Source: Brasenia schreberi (Eukaryota > Streptophyta > Magnoliopsida > Nymphaeales > Cabombaceae). From it: DNA of 64,000 nucleotides. The stretch's first letter is position 1; every line of letters begins with the position of its first letter. Below, piece by piece: positions 45,901 through 58,650 of the stretch. The stretch spans positions 10,059,501-10,123,500 of the forward strand of contig JAYKKT010000086.1 in assembly GCA_036023115.1 (NCBI GenBank), in the 5' to 3' direction. The translations under genes and the position numbers were made by a program. The notes beneath the pieces were generated by a model, which was given only the letters and a program-made list of their open reading frames with translations, was not told the origin of the DNA and searched no databases.

Positions 45901-46251
45901 GATGATTTCAAAGAGTATGTTTGATAACAGGGGCTTGGATGTTCGAGATTCTGGGGATGAATCTAACACGAGAGTTGATGTGCTGGGCTCGACATGTGCT
46001 CCGATTCTGGGCTCTCTTTTGCTCTTCTAGTCCTGCTTTCATCAGGCCAAGTCGCTTTGTGGGGTTTCAAAACATATTTTAAAAGGTTTTAAAACTATAT
46101 TATACATACTTTAAAACATATATAGTTTAAACATATGTACAAGGTTTGTCTGGAAGGCTCTTAGGTTCCCAGACTCAAAATAGCCCTTTGGGGCAACTTT
46201 TATAAAACCAGGTTTATTTTGAGAAATTCGTGGGATTTCAGGGTGTTTACA
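42941..46251 (-). mobile_element. S4: solo LTR (3311 bp)
   Basis: The minus strand starts TGTAAACACCCTGAAATCCC at 46251 and ends GTGTCTACA at 42941. A perfect 5-bp duplication AGTCT flanks it (42936-42940 and 46252-46256). TATAA at 45011-45007 is followed by a long C/G palindrome. A donor-like GGTTAGT lies near 44722. U5 stem-loop arms CTTGC/GCAAG lie at about 43123-43140. There is no internal region. Confidence 0.95.
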
Positions 46252-47036
46252 AGTCTCTTTCCCAAAAGAAAGGCGAATCAAAAGAAAATCGTGAATTCTA
46301 TGGAAAAGAGGGAATAAAGAAAAAATACTCCCAAAGGGAGACCCTCTACAAAAAAAAAAAGAAAAAAGGCCAAAAAGCTCAAAAAGAGCAGTTTTCCGCC
46401 TCTATGCCTTAAACCACGGGACACTCCAGAAGGGACCGTGGTAAACTCTTTCCCATCCCTGCAACTTATCCCAAGGTGAAGAAAGGTTCATTCTAAGAAA
46501 TCCTAAAGTAAAAATAGGATTTACTTACTTGAATCTCATCTTGTTTGAGAGTTAGACGTCTAAGTAAGGCGTAGGAATTTTGAAATATGGCTTGATTTCA
46601 AATAAAACCTCCGCTAGATTAACGAGTGTCAAGACTCAAATAAAGGGAAAACATGAAAAGCTGAAGTCCTTAGGATTGAAGCTAAAAAGGAGCTTTCCTC
46701 TTTCAAAAATGAGTTTAGAAAATCCTCGATCATCGAGCAACATAAGACCAGCTCACTTGGTGCAGCAGGTCTTCATAAGACTCCCTAGTTCGACCATTAC
46801 AATAAGTCTCTAGGAAACCATACTTCCTAGCATCTCATTCCATGCCACTCATCCATATTCACGCATGGAAGCTTGCATCAATCCCAATTAGGACTAGAAC
46901 CATGTAGGTAAGTCTCCTTTGGCAAAAATCTCCTCCTACCAGGCTTAAAAGAAAATGTTTTCTAAAAATTGGGACAAGCCCATATTCTCAAGGGTAGATT
47001 CAGGGAGAAAGCAAACAGGGGTGTTGTCGTCTTTGC
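46252..47036 (+). other. Element C 3' untranslated region, second part
   Basis: Non-coding and A-rich; it matches the equivalent part of F (about 53730-54550, minus), for instance CCGTGGTAAACTCTTTCCC and the GTCTAAGTAAGGCGTAGGAA block (with changes). No open frame longer than 80 codons has recognisable content. Confidence 0.75.
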
Positions 47037-47062
47037 CATTATCCAAATCAATTTGGATAATG
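47037..47062 (+). repeat. Hairpin directly before the polypurine tract (element C)
   Basis: CATTATCCAAAT, loop CA, ATTTGGATAATG: twelve perfect base pairs. F has the matching hairpin at 53706-53729 with eleven pairs and one G:T-type change. Confidence 0.8.
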
Positions 47063-47077
47063 CCAAAGAGGGGCATC
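47063..47077 (+). other. Polypurine tract of element C
   Basis: CCAAAGAGGGGCATC lies directly before the 3' LTR start TGTAAACACC. The identical purine core AAAGAGGGGCATC lies before the 3' LTR of F on the minus strand. It is the primer for plus-strand DNA synthesis in LTR elements. Confidence 0.85.
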
Positions 47078-49844
47078 TGTAAACACCCCAAAATCCCACA
47101 ACTTTCATAAAACATACTTGGTTTACAAAATCAACTCCAAAAGGCACTTTGAGTTCTAAAAACCCAGGAGCCTTCCCAAAGCCCTGTAAATATTGCTTTA
47201 AACATGTAAATAGTGTTTTGAAACCCCATGTCCAAATAGGAGCTTTTTAAACCCGGACTAAGTCCCATTTTCCAAGATGAATAGGTGAAGCATGCAAAGA
47301 TGACAACTCATCAAGAAGCAGCCCAACAAGTGGCTCATGAAGGCCAATTCCAGACACAAGCTCAGAAACAGTTTCCAGAGCCCAGAAGAGCATCCTGGCC
47401 TGATAAAAGCCAAGTTCAAAAGGTGAAAGGAAGACCCAGGCTCGATGAAGAATGCAAGCATGACACACACAAAAGCCAAATCAAATACATCCTTCGAAGC
47501 AGCATGAATCTGACCAAGAAATAGCGAAATCAAGTAGAAATAGAGTCTGAAAATGTGAAAAGGAGTCCGGACGACAAAGATTGGGGAAACCCAACACTAG
47601 ACGGAGCGCTGATGAAGCCAGGGCCCGCACAGATCGTCCGCCTCGAAAAGCCAAGAAGGACCATCCAGAGAAAATTTGGATTGGATTTGAACCATAAATA
47701 TCCATATCCATATCCAAATAGTGTTTGGATTTGGATTGGATCCAAATAGTGTTTGGATTGGATCAGATCTGGACCAAAATATCCAGATCCATATCCATAA
47801 AATTGTTGGATTTGGATCAGATATGGATCTCAAAATGTCTGAGATCCAAGATCCAGATCCAAATAGTGTTTGGATTGGACATGGATTCCACGATCCAAAC
47901 CCAAGACCCATATCCAAGACCCACTTCATTTGCCTATAAATAGGAGTGAGGGGGTCTCCAAAAAGTACACGTGAAATCCAACTTGGAGGAGCTTGGAGGA
48001 GAGAGAGGGTATTAAGGAGAGTGCTTAGTGCTTTCTTGATTTTGTTTAGTGGGTTAATTGTGGGCTTAAAGGGGGATTAGTGTGGGTTGCACCACCTTGA
48101 TTTAGGGCTGGATTTGCTTGAACAAGAAGGCATGGAGTGGCTGGCTTGGAGCTTGAGCACACCCCAAGACCGCGTCCTAAGGTAAGCCTAGCAAACTCAC
48201 CTAGCCCACCTCTCTCGAACCCCTCTAAACCACCTAAGCCGACCCCACTTAGACCTAGCCGAACCCACCTAACTACCCCACAACACCCCTAACCCTCATT
48301 AGGCCTAACCTAACCCAGCCAACTCCAATTATCCCTAAAACACCTAAGCTAGACCCCAAGCACACCCCAGCCAGCCAGACGCGCCCCTACCAGACCTGCT
48401 GCGCCTTCCGCGCGTCACCCGCGCCCTCCGCGCGCCACTGCGGTGCCCCCTGCCCAGCGCCTGGCACTTGAGCACCGCACCTGTATTTCCTACTGCGTCT
48501 TAGCACAGAATGGCTGCCTGCCATTTTCCAGCCAGCTTCCACCTAGGACCGACCTTAGCCAGCCTTTGGGTCTGCCACCACTTAGGGTCTACCACCCTTT
48601 AGAGCCGTGACCTACCACCTTGCCATAGCTCCACCAAAACCCGTGAGCCTTACCTCTCAAGCCAAACTCCACCAAGCTCTAGGCCCAGCCAGCCACTTCA
48701 CGTCTCAAGCTTCAAGGGAGCACGTCCTTGGTTGCCCAAAGTGAAACACAAGCCCAATCACGAGCAAGTGAAGACGGACCAGCTATTTGTAAGTGTCTAA
48801 ACTTGGTCCCTTACGCTAACTTGCTTTGTACTTAATTCAATTCAAATACGGGGTTGTATTAACGGAGCTTTGTCTCCCCCCGGGATGTAATAACAATGCT
48901 TGATACACGAAGCACACACGAGTACTTGAGCTTTAGCTCTTAATCTCGTACATCAAGCACACACATGCACGATTGAGCCTTCGCTCTTACTCCAAAGACT
49001 CTAGTAAGAGTCGTGTGAGTTGTCTTCAATTTACACACTTCACCCACGTGTGCATTGAGCCTTCGCCCTTATTATATATATGTATTTACATTCAGTTGGG
49101 TTGTTACATGAAGTCGTGTGAGTTGTCTTTACATTTATACACAAACACGCGCACACGTTGGCGACCTTCGGGCCCATATATATATAAGTATTTCCCTTCC
49201 GCACTTAACCTTTAAGTCGAGCGGAGTTTTACATTCAAGTCATGTGAGTTGTCTTTCAGTTTATACACAACACACACACACACACATTGAGCCTTTCCGC
49301 TCTTAAGATATAGCTATATTTCCCTTTTGCAATTTCCCTTCCACTATGTCTTTCAATTCCGGGTTTTCCCTTCAAGTTGCGTGAGTTTGCATTGCATATC
49401 TGCCATACCACGAGATAGGGCGCATACTTGCATCAAAGCAATCTCGAACAACCCATGCAAAATCGCCAAGACTTAGGTACTTGATGCACACATCTCACGC
49501 CTATGTGGCTAAAACCAAAGACATAGGAACGTGCAAATCCCACGTGAATAAAATCTGCAATTAGACAAACAAACGATCAAATATTTTCATACCTTTTCAA
49601 AAAGGCCCTGCTTGCTTAAAATGGAGTTTTCTAAGCGTACAAATTGATCCTTGAGCATCGGTTCAAGAAGGTTTGCAACGAAACGAGCCCACTTGTCCAT
49701 AGTCGCCCCATAAGTCAGATATTTTAAAACTTACTTTGCTAGTTTGATTAAGCTAGCTGGCACACCCTTTTAAAGTGACTTAGACATACGAAAAGGTTCA
49801 CTCTAGGCCTAAGAACCCGGAGTGGAAATTTTTGCGTGTCTACA
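47078..49844 (+). repeat. 3' LTR of element C (2767 bp)
   Basis: It starts TGTAAACACCCCAAAATCCC and ends GCGTGTCTACA. U3 has an expanded TTGGAT/ATCCAA stretch (47670-47930). TATAAATA at 47935-47942 lies where the other subfamily has ATAAATGG. The diverged GTTGCACCACC block is at about 48086, a GTAAGC site at 48182, GTAAGT near 48789, the hairpin block at 48848-48895 and the U5 stem-loop with CTTGA/TCAAG arms at 49650-49667. It lacks the CTAACC-rich expansion of the A-type LTRs in its full length. Confidence 0.93.
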
Positions 49845-50267
49845 AGTGTCAAAATTTATGGTAGGCCCGCAACAGGGCCAAGCAAGTCTTCTCCATGGCT
49901 TGATAATTTCGTTCATAAGCCAATAGAGTTTTCGAAATATAGTAGATGGCATACTCTTTTTGGGTTTCATCCTAATATTGAGCTAATAATGCACCCAAAG
50001 CATTTGTATGCACAGAAATATAGAGTAAAAGTGGTTTTCCTTGCTTTGGAGGGTTTAAAATAGGAGGATTAACCAAATACGCTTTTATTCTTTCGAAAGC
50101 CTTTTGGCAATCATCGTCCCATATGAATTTCACCCCTTTTCTCAAAAGTTTGTTGAAAGGTTTGCATCTTGCAGCGAGGTTTGAGATGAACCTGCGAATT
50201 GATTGGAGGCGACCTTGGAGGCTACGAATTTGCATAAGATTGGAGGGTGGAGACATGTCTATGATGG
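49845..50267 (-). pseudogene. pol: Element G pol fragment: end of RT and RNase H
   Basis: MSPPSNLMQIRSLQGRLQSIRRFI...FIWDDDCQKAFERIKAYLVNPPILNPPKQGKP is coded on the minus strand from 50256 to about 50010. Text for KEYAIYYISKTLLAYERNYQAMEK follows after a stop near 49974. The fragment is bounded on the left by the 3' LTR of C and on the right by the 3' LTR of F, both inserted into this gene. Its upstream half is at 63465-64000. Confidence 0.9.
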
Positions 50268-53200
50268 TGTAAACGCGCGAAAATCCAACGCCTCTTGCCT
50301 CTTTTCAGGGCTCGGAGCGGATCCTCTCGTACGTCTAAGGCCTATGTATGCAAACAGGGCGTGCCAGCTAGCTTACCTAAGCTAGCGAAGATATTTTTAA
50401 CACTGACTTCTAAACGTGGCGACTGTGAGCAAGTGAGCTCTTGTCGTCGCAGACCTTCTTGCACCGATGCGCAAGGGTCAGTCTGTACGCTTTGCAAAAA
50501 ATCGAGTTTTTTGGGATAGAAAGCCTACGAAGCAGTTTGAGGTGTCTATTTTGGGTCTTTTAAATGCGATTGCATGTTTTAGATCACCTGGATTTGCACG
50601 TGCCTAAGTCTTTTCTTTTATCCCTTTTCGGGCCACCTAGTTTGTGTGTTATGAACACTCCACTACATGGGCGAATTCGAGCGAGGCTTGCTTTGTTGCA
50701 ATATGCGTCCTACCTCGTGGTATGGCGTAGATGCAATGCAAACTCACGCTACTCCAAAGGGAAAACCCGAAATGTAAAGACAATACTGAAGGGAAATAAC
50801 CGAAGGGAAATAACCGAAGGGAAATAACCGAAGGGAAATGACTTGTAAAGTAAGTGCCGAAGGGAGATATGTATATAGAGTATGTATATGAGCCCTTACT
50901 CGGGTCTTGCAAATAAGAGCGAAGGCTCAATGTGGGTGCGTGCTTCAATTGAAAGACTTACACACACGACATGAAATAAAACCCAAATATAAATTGCAGT
51001 ATGGCCTTGACTAAGGTCTTGGGAGTAAGAGCGAAGGCTCAATGTGTGTGAGAGTGCTTGAATTGAAGTACTACACACACGACATAAATGAAACCCAAAT
51101 ATAACTGCAATAAGGCCTTTACTAAGGTCTTGGGAATAAGAGCGAAGGCTCAATGTGTGTGAGAGTGCTTGAATTGAAAGACTTACACACACGACATGAA
51201 ATTAAACCCAAATAGTATAGGTCGGCCCTTACTTGGGTCTTTCAAATAAGAGCGAAAGCTCAATGTGTGTGAAAGTGCTTGAATTGAAAGACTTACTCAC
51301 ACGACATGAAATGAAACCCAAATAGTATAGGTCGGCCCTTACTTGGGTCTTTCAAATAAGAGCGAAAGCTCAATGTGTGTGAAAGTGCTTGAATTGAAAG
51401 ACTTACTCACACGACATGAAATGAAACCCAAATAGTATAGGTCGGCCCTTACTTGGGTCTTTCAAATAAGAGCGAAAGCTCAATGTGTGTGAGTGCTTGA
51501 ATTGAAAGACAACGCACCCAACTTAAGCAAAAACTCTTCGAAAATGAAAGTATATATATATACTTATGTATTATGGGCTGATTAGGCCCGTGTGTGTTCA
51601 AAATCGTGCACAACTAAGAGAGTGCACGTGTGTAGGTGTGCCAAGCCACGTTATTACAAGCGGGGGGAGACTATGCTCCGTTATTACAACCCTGTATCAA
51701 ATTGAATCTCAAGCAAGTATACAACTAAAGACCGAGTTTAGGCACTTACGAGTAGCTGGTCCGTAGAGGCCTTGCTTGAGCGTGGGGTTGGCCTTCGCCT
51801 TGGGCTGCAAACAGGAGCTCCGCGAGGGTGAATGACAAAGGGTGCTGGCCGGCTGCAAGTGGGGCACGGGATAGGCGCCTCGAAGGTGGCCGGCTGCAAA
51901 TGGGTGTCGCCTTGATGTGGGGGATTAAAGGGGCTGGGCCAAGTGAGTGTTTAGGGTCACTAGGAGAGTATAGAATGTTGGGGAGTATGGACCTAAAGGG
52001 AGTTTAAGGGAAGGCCGAATGGGAGTCTTAGGGGAGAAGAAATGGTTGGCCGGGTGTAGTTAGGGTAGCTAGGTAGTGGCCGGTGGTTTAGGTTGTGATA
52101 GGTTCGGCTAAGGGAGAATGATGGCAGCAAAAGGGCTGATGTGTAGGTAAGGTGGCGGTATAGTGGGTGGTAGGAGTGGAGAGGGAGTAGAGAAGGAGCT
52201 AGGTAGAGTGGGGGGTACTTACCGAATGGGGAGAAGGTGGTACCCGGCTGGGAGGAAGATGGGCAGACTGTGAAGCTCGGCCAGGAGATGGTGAAGATGG
52301 CGGTGCAAGCGGTGGTGGGATGGAGGGATGGTGGTGGTGCAGGCGGCGCAGGTGGAGCAGCGGGGGCAGGTTCGGCTAGGTGAGGAAATGGGGAAGAGAG
52401 GGCCCGACTGGGATTGGTGAGGGCTGCTAGCTAGGAAAAACCCACCCCCAAGGGGGGGGTTTATATAGGGATGGGTAGGTCGGTTAGGGCTGGGTTTGGG
52501 GTAGTGGTTAGGTGGTTTAGGTAGGGTGGTATGTAGATAAGGTGGGCTGGAAAGGGTTGGGCCAGATATTTTGAAAACTAGTGGTTTGGGTAGATTGTGG
52601 GCTAGGGGTGGTTTAGGGGTTTAGGGCTAGGTTAGGTGGTTGGGTTTTAGGGTGAGGTTTAGTGAGCTAGGTTAGGTGATTAGGCTAGGTTTAGGGAAAT
52701 TAACCTAGGTTTAGAGAAGGATTAGGGAAGTGGGTTAGGTGATTAGGTTGGGATTAGGCCAGGATTAGGGAAGTGGGTTAGGTGATTAGGTTCAGATTAG
52801 GGGTGGATTAGGGTGGTAGGCTAGGATTAGGTGTTTTGGGTTAGGTTTAGGTGAAGGAGCTCCCTTTGCATGGCCCATAGACCTTAACCACCTCATGTTG
52901 GTGCAGCCCTAGGTTAGGTTTTAGCTAATTACAAGCTTAAACCCACTCAATTAGGCTAACCCACATGATTAACCCCAAACTTGACACACAAGTCAAGCTT
53001 AATTACAACACTCTTGATATTTTCCATCCCCACTCTCTCTCATGCCCATGATCCCACGTGAATTTCAAGTGGGCTTCACCTCCATTTATGAGAAGGTGAT
53101 GTGGGCCATGGATATGGGCATTGGATTGGATCTCTGGATCCAAATCCAAATCCAAGTCCACATATGGGTTTGGATTGGGATATGGATATATATGGTCCAG

Positions 53201-53689
53201 ATCCAATCCAAATTGAACTCTGACTCCTTCGAGCTGGGTTCGAAACGGACGATTTGTGCGAGGCCTGACAGCATCAGTACTCCGTCTGCGTTGGGTCTTC
53301 GCCAACATGGTCGTCCGCCTCCGTTTCTGCCTTCCGGAGATGACTTCAAATGACATTTTGATAAGAACAGGGTCTTGGACGTTCGAGATCCTGGGGATGT
53401 GAATCAGATACAAGAGTTGTTGTGCCGGGCTTGACGTGTGCTCCGGTTCCGGGCTCTTCTTAGCTCTCCTGGTCCTGTCTGGATTAGGCCAAGCTGCCTT
53501 GGGGTTTCAAAAACGTGTTTTAAAAGGTTTTCGAAAGCCATATTATATATTTTTGAAATATAGAGTTTAAAACGTATCTACAGGGTTGTCTGGAAGGCTC
53601 CTGGGTTTCCAGACTCAAAATAGCCCTTTGGGGCTGCTTATACAAAACCAGATTTGTTTAAGAATTCGTGGGATTTCGAGGTGTTTACA
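50268..53689 (-). repeat. 3' LTR of element F (3422 bp)
   Basis: The minus strand starts TGTAAACACCTCGAAATCCC at 53689 and ends GCGCGTTTACA at 50268. Six 110-bp units lie at about 50910-51510. TATATAA is at 52467-52461 with the C/G palindrome. GTAAGT lies at 52222-52217. The U5 stem-loop (CTTGC/GCAAG) is at about 50458-50476. Confidence 0.94.
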
Positions 53690-53729
53690 GATGCCCCTCT
53701 TTGGCCTTGTCCAAATAGATTTGGATAAG
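53690..53729 (-). other. Polypurine tract and preceding hairpin of element F
   Basis: The minus strand reads AAAGAGGGGCATC (53702-53690) next to the LTR. Upstream lies CTTATCCAAAT, CT, ATTTGGACAAG (53729-53706), the counterpart of the hairpin in C. Confidence 0.83.
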
Positions 53730-54858
53730 GGCAAAGATGACAAACACCCCTTTCAATGTCTCCCTAGATCTAGCCACGAAGAATATGGGATCGTCCCAAT
53801 TTTAGCAAAATCTCAATTTACAAACTCTGGTAGGAGGAGATATCACGCCAAAGGGTTTTACATGGAATCTGGTCCTAAATGGGATCATGTTTATGCAAGT
53901 GCCATGCGTGGAATACAGATGCATGACATGGGTGTGGTGCCAAGAGTGGCGACCTCCCAGAGACCAGATGTGGTCGAACTCTAGAGACTTACAAGGCCTG
54001 TTGCTCCAAGTGAGCAAAATCCTATGCTGTTCGATGTTCGGTTTTCAAAACTTATTTACAAAAGCTATTTACAAAAGGGACAACTGTCTTGAGCCTCGAT
54101 CCTAAGGATCTCGAGCTCTTCGTGCTTGCCCTTGTTTAAGTCTTAACACTCGCTTATCTAGCGGAGGTTTTATAAGAAAACAAGCTTCATTTCAAATTCC
54201 TATGCCTTACTCGAAACGTCGAATTCTCAAACAAGATGAAATTCAAGTAAGTAAATCCTATTTTTACTTTAGGATTCCTCGAAATGAACCATGCTTTAGC
54301 TTGGGATAAGCCAGGGATGGGAAAGAGATACCACGGTCCCTTCTGAAGCGTCCCGTGGTTTAAGGCATAGAAGGCGGAAAACTGCTCTTTTTGAGCTTTT
54401 TGGTCTCTTTTTCCTTTTTTTCATAGAGGGTCTCCCTTTGGGAGTATTTGTTCTTTAATCCCTCTTTTTCACAAGAGATTCAATTTTTCTTTGGAAATCT
54501 GGTTTCTTTCTGTTGGAAAGATACTTTGAATGGGAAATTCCCTTTATTTGGTCCTTTGTTTTCCTTTTAGAAGGAGAAGAGAAGAGGGGAGGACTTATCC
54601 CAAGCATACACTCGATCCATTCCAGATCAGCCTATTTAGAAATAGCACGTACTACTTGCAAGTATCTTGCTATGTTGAACTAGGCCTTTCTTTGTAAGAA
54701 GAAGGATTTTGAAATGTAACCACGATTTTGAAAACTCTACTCTTTCACAAGTGCTAATTCTCTCACTCAGGGTCACACGAGTTGCTTTTGCACCTTATTC
54801 ACATGTCTCAGGGCAGCTATCCCTTTAAATTTTCGAAAACTGGAATTTAGTCCAGATC
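53730..54858 (-). other. Element F 3' untranslated region
   Basis: About 1.1 kb without coding content. It aligns with 42598-42940 and 46252-47036 in C, interrupted there by S4. Pyrimidine/purine-rich runs (about 54380-54600) are conserved in both. I see no further gene. Confidence 0.75.
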
Positions 54859-57800
54859 CTACACATGATACTTCTTTAAGTATTGAATATTGATAGGATC
54901 TGCTAAATTCCTACCTTCTACATCGATCAACCAATACGAATTGTTCGTAATGGTTGCTCGTACAACATAGGGTCCATCCCAGTTGGGGCGCCACTTGCCT
55001 AGGGTCTATGGTGGATGGTTTTTAAGACCAGATCTCCCACTTCAAAGTGGCGAGGTCTCATGTGTTTGCTATAATGTCGGGCTATCCTTTGCCGGTATGT
55101 GCGAGCATGATCCATGGCAAGGAGTCGCCTCTCATCTAGCAAATCTAGTTCGGCCATCCTAGCATGATGAAGCGTCTCTAGGGGGAGGTCGAGTGCTATG
55201 GATGTATGGAATGAATGCAGTTGGGTATGAATGGGAAGAATGGCGTTTGTGCCATAGACCAACTCGAATGGTGTGGCATTCGTGGGAGTCTGGATGGAGG
55301 TCCTATAAGCCCATAAGGCTTCATCCAGCTTCTCGTGCCACGTCCTACCCTTCTCTAAGGTTTTCTCAATAATACTAATGAGAGTCTTGTTTGTGGCTTC
55401 GGCTTGGCCGTTGCCTTGAGGGTAGTAGGGCAAGGAGAAGTGGTGAGTTATGCCATACGTGTTGCACAACTTAACCATCCGCTCGTTCTTGAATGGGGTA
55501 CCATTATCAGACACAAGGTCTCATGGAACCCCAAATCGAGCCAAGATATTCCTCCGGATGAAAGCTACCACATGTTGCCCCATTACATTCGTTAGGGAAA
55601 TGGCTTCCACCCACTTGGAGAAATACTCCGTGGCTGCTAAAATAAAATGATGCCCATTCGAGGCCTTTGGAAATATTGGGCCTACAATGTCAAACGCCCA
55701 CATGGTAAATGGCCAGGGGCTGACCACGGAATGCAATGCAGATGAAGGGATATGAATGGCGTGCCCATGCACTTGACACGGATGACACTTCCTAACATGA
55801 TCGTGACAATCCTTTTTCAGGGTGGACCAAAAATAGCCCCCTCTAAGTATTTTCATTGCCATCATGTTGGCATTAACATGACCTCCACATTCTCCATCGT
55901 GGAACTCATGCATTACTATCCTAGCCTCCTCTAGGTCGATACACCTAAGTAGAATGCCGGTTAAACTTTTTTTGTATAAAACCCCACCCAGAATGGTGTA
56001 TCGGGTCGAAATCTTACGAATGAATGCCTTATCTTTGGATGTGGCATCCTCGGTAAATCCCCCATTTTCTAAAAATTGTTTTATGTCATAGAACCAGGGT
56101 TTCTCAATAGACTCTGGGTTGTTTTGACAAATATCCAAGTCGTGTGTGGATGGGTGGGGCGCATGCCATATTTCCAAAGATCTGGTCCCTGAAATGGGAT
56201 CGACCTTCAGGGCTGAACCCAAGGAGGAGAGGGCATCGGCGATGCCATTGTCCTCTCTTCCTACGTGTGTGAGTTTACACGACTGGAAGGATTGGACCAA
56301 TCGAGTGGCCAACTCATGATATGGAAGTAGTTTCTCATTACGTACTTGCCAAATTTTTAAAACCTGGTTTATGACAAGGAGCAAATCTCCAAAGACCTCG
56401 ATGCATGATGCCCCTAGAGTTTTCGAAATCCTTAAGCCTTGTATGAGTGCTTCATACTCAACTATGTTGTTGGAACATTCGAAATCTAAGCGGACTGCTA
56501 TGGGAATCTCGCCCTTTTCAGGGGAGATTAGGATGACCCCTGCACCAGCCCCTCGTTGGTTTCGTGCCCCATCGAAGTGCATCTTCCATACTTGGTTTTC
56601 GAAAGAGTTTGCCAAAATATGGTTTTGGAAATGGTTTTGCAATATGCCTTCATCAAGCATTTCAACAAGAGTGGGATACGCGTCCTCTAAGGAGAATTCA
56701 ACCACGTAATCTGCTAGGGCTTACCCCTTAATGGAGATCTGGTGATGGTATTTTAGATCATACTCCATTAGAAGGAGTTGCCATTTGCCCAATCTACCCG
56801 TGAGAATGGGTTTTTCAAATAAGTGCTTGATTGGATCAAGCTTGGACACTATCCAGATCTCATGATGTAGGAAATAGTGTCTGAACTTCTGGCAGGCCCA
56901 GACTAGGGCCAAGCACATCTTCTCCATGGCTTGATAATTTCGTTCATAAGCCAAGAGAGTTTTCGAAATATAGTAGATGGCATACTCCTTATGGGTGTCA
57001 TCCTCGTATTGAGCCAACAGGGCTCCTAAAGCATTTGCATGCACGGAGATGTATAATAAAAGCGGTTTTCCTTGCTTTGGAGGATTCAAAACAGGGGGAT
57101 TAACCAAGTATGCCTTCAGTCTCTCAAAGGACTTTTGACATTCGTCATCCCATAAGAATTTCGTACCCTTCCTCAACAGTTTGTTGAAGGGTTCGCATCT
57201 AGTTGCCAGATTCGATATGAATCGGCGAACGGATTGTAATCGACCTTGGAGGCTACGGATTTGGGTGAGATTGGAGGGCGGAGCCATGTCTATGATGGCT
57301 CGACACTTAGAGGGGTCGACTTCTATTCCCCTTTGGCTCACCATAAAGCCTAGAAGCTTCCCTGATTCTACCCCGAACACACATTTTTGAGGGTTTAGCT
57401 TTACTTTGTAAAGCCTAAGCCTTTCAAAAATCTTTTGTAAACATTCGATATGGGTGCATCGAGTTTTGGATTTTGCCAAGAGATCATCTACATACACTTC
57501 TACAAGCTCATGAATTTGATCATGGAAGATCGTGGTCATGGCTCGTTGGTATGTTGCGCCGGCATTTTTTCAAACCAAAGGGCATGACTGTATAGCAGTA
57601 CGTGCCCCATGCGGTTGTGAAGGCGGTCTTACCCTGATCTCGTGGACTTAGTTTGATTTGATTGTAGCCTGAATAGCCATCCATGAATGAAAACATTTCA
57701 TGATTTGCATTACTATCGACTATCAAATCTATGTTTGGTAAAGGATAATTATCCTTAGGAGTGGCTTTATTCAGGTTTCTAAAATCGATGCATATTCGAA

Positions 57801-58625
57801 TTTTCCCATTGGTTTTTCGAACTACCACGATATTTGACAACCAATCAGAATACGCAATGGGTTTTATAAATCCGGCTTTTAGCAGATCTTCTAAACCCTC
57901 TTTGACTTGCGTGTGTACATTCGGGTGTATTTTCCTAAGCTTCTGCTTTATGGGTTTTACACCTGCATCTAAGGGAAGACGATGCTCGACAATGCTGGGA
58001 TCTATGCCCGGCATGTCTTCATACGTCCATGCAAACACATCTAAATAGGTTCGTAGAAATGCAATGAATGCTAACTTTTCAGTTTCATGCAAGCATGCGC
58101 CTATTTTGATGGTTTTGGGATTGGAATCATCCCCTAGGTTCACCTCTATGAAATCTCCTCCTACTGATTGGGAAGGTCTTTCAAAATCGAGAATTCTATG
58201 AAATTCTGGGAGCTCAGAAGTGGGATCTTCTTCAAGGGGATCCACTTCTGGGCTTTGATCATTCTCGTGGGCTATAGACCCGAGGGAACTTGATGCGTGG
58301 TTTTCAAAATGACCTGGGTTTGTACTTAGATTTTCAAGTGATTTCGAAATTTTTGGTCTGGCTATGCAGACAACGTTTCTTTCGAAATCCTTTTCTTTTG
58401 CCAAAGTCCTACCAGGAGCAGCAATGTACAAAATCTTTTTAGTATTTTCCAAATTTTTGATTTTTTTGGGTTTTTGTAAAACAAGAACTTTGGGAACTAT
58501 ACAAAGCACTCTTTTTTCGAGTTTTTGTTTTTCCATTGTTTTTGGTTTTTCTCGTTTTTCGATTTTTTTTTATTTTAAGTTTTTCAAATGTTTTTGGTAT
58601 TTTTAGAAAAGGGATCTTCCGTCAT
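54859..58625 (-). pseudogene. pol: Element F pol: spacer, RT, RNase H, second RNase H, integrase
   Basis: The ATG (58625-58623) follows TTTTCCCTTTGTAG. The lysine-rich spacer and RT are open from 58536. A one-base insertion in a T run (57565-57570) shifts the frame inside FGLKNAG. The second frame (57539-56721) carries YVDDLLAKS and RNase H and ends in CAA to TAA (56723-56721). The third (56705-55521) carries the second RNase H (HFDGARNQRG, EYEALIQGL, FGDLLLV, DNGIADALS), the HHCC finger and WAFDIVGPIFP, ending in TGA (55523-55521). The fourth (55514-54999) holds SDNGTPF and the catalytic glutamate in QGNGQAEATNKT. A small deletion near 55005 precedes the GPY module. The stop is at 54861-54859. 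Confidence 0.95.
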
Positions 58626-58650
58626 ACCTACAAAGGGAAAATACTACAGG

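Larger units (their letters stand above)
16441..49844 (+). mobile_element. Element C: Ty3/gypsy element, split by five later insertions
   Basis: The remnant of a 5' LTR (to 16680), the primer binding site, gag, protease/G-patch, pol, polypurine tract and a full 3' LTR (47078-49844) belong to one element. Pol is interrupted by S1, S2 (with S3 inside) and E, and the 3' untranslated part by S4. Removing these restores a continuous domain order; for example, joining 30799 to 41359 gives codons reading R-I-I-M-H-E-F at the integrase start. The right end abuts AGTGTCAAAATTTATGG, part of the RNase H gene of element G, so C was inserted there. Its left flank is not in the window. Confidence 0.85.

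Noticed and set aside
46230..46412. Lysine-rich open frame at the S4/C joint
   Set aside because: It spans the LTR end and A-rich 3' untranslated text; not conserved in F.
53586..53984. 132-residue frame over the F LTR end and polypurine tract
   Set aside because: It lies opposite to the element and crosses the LTR border; no domain.
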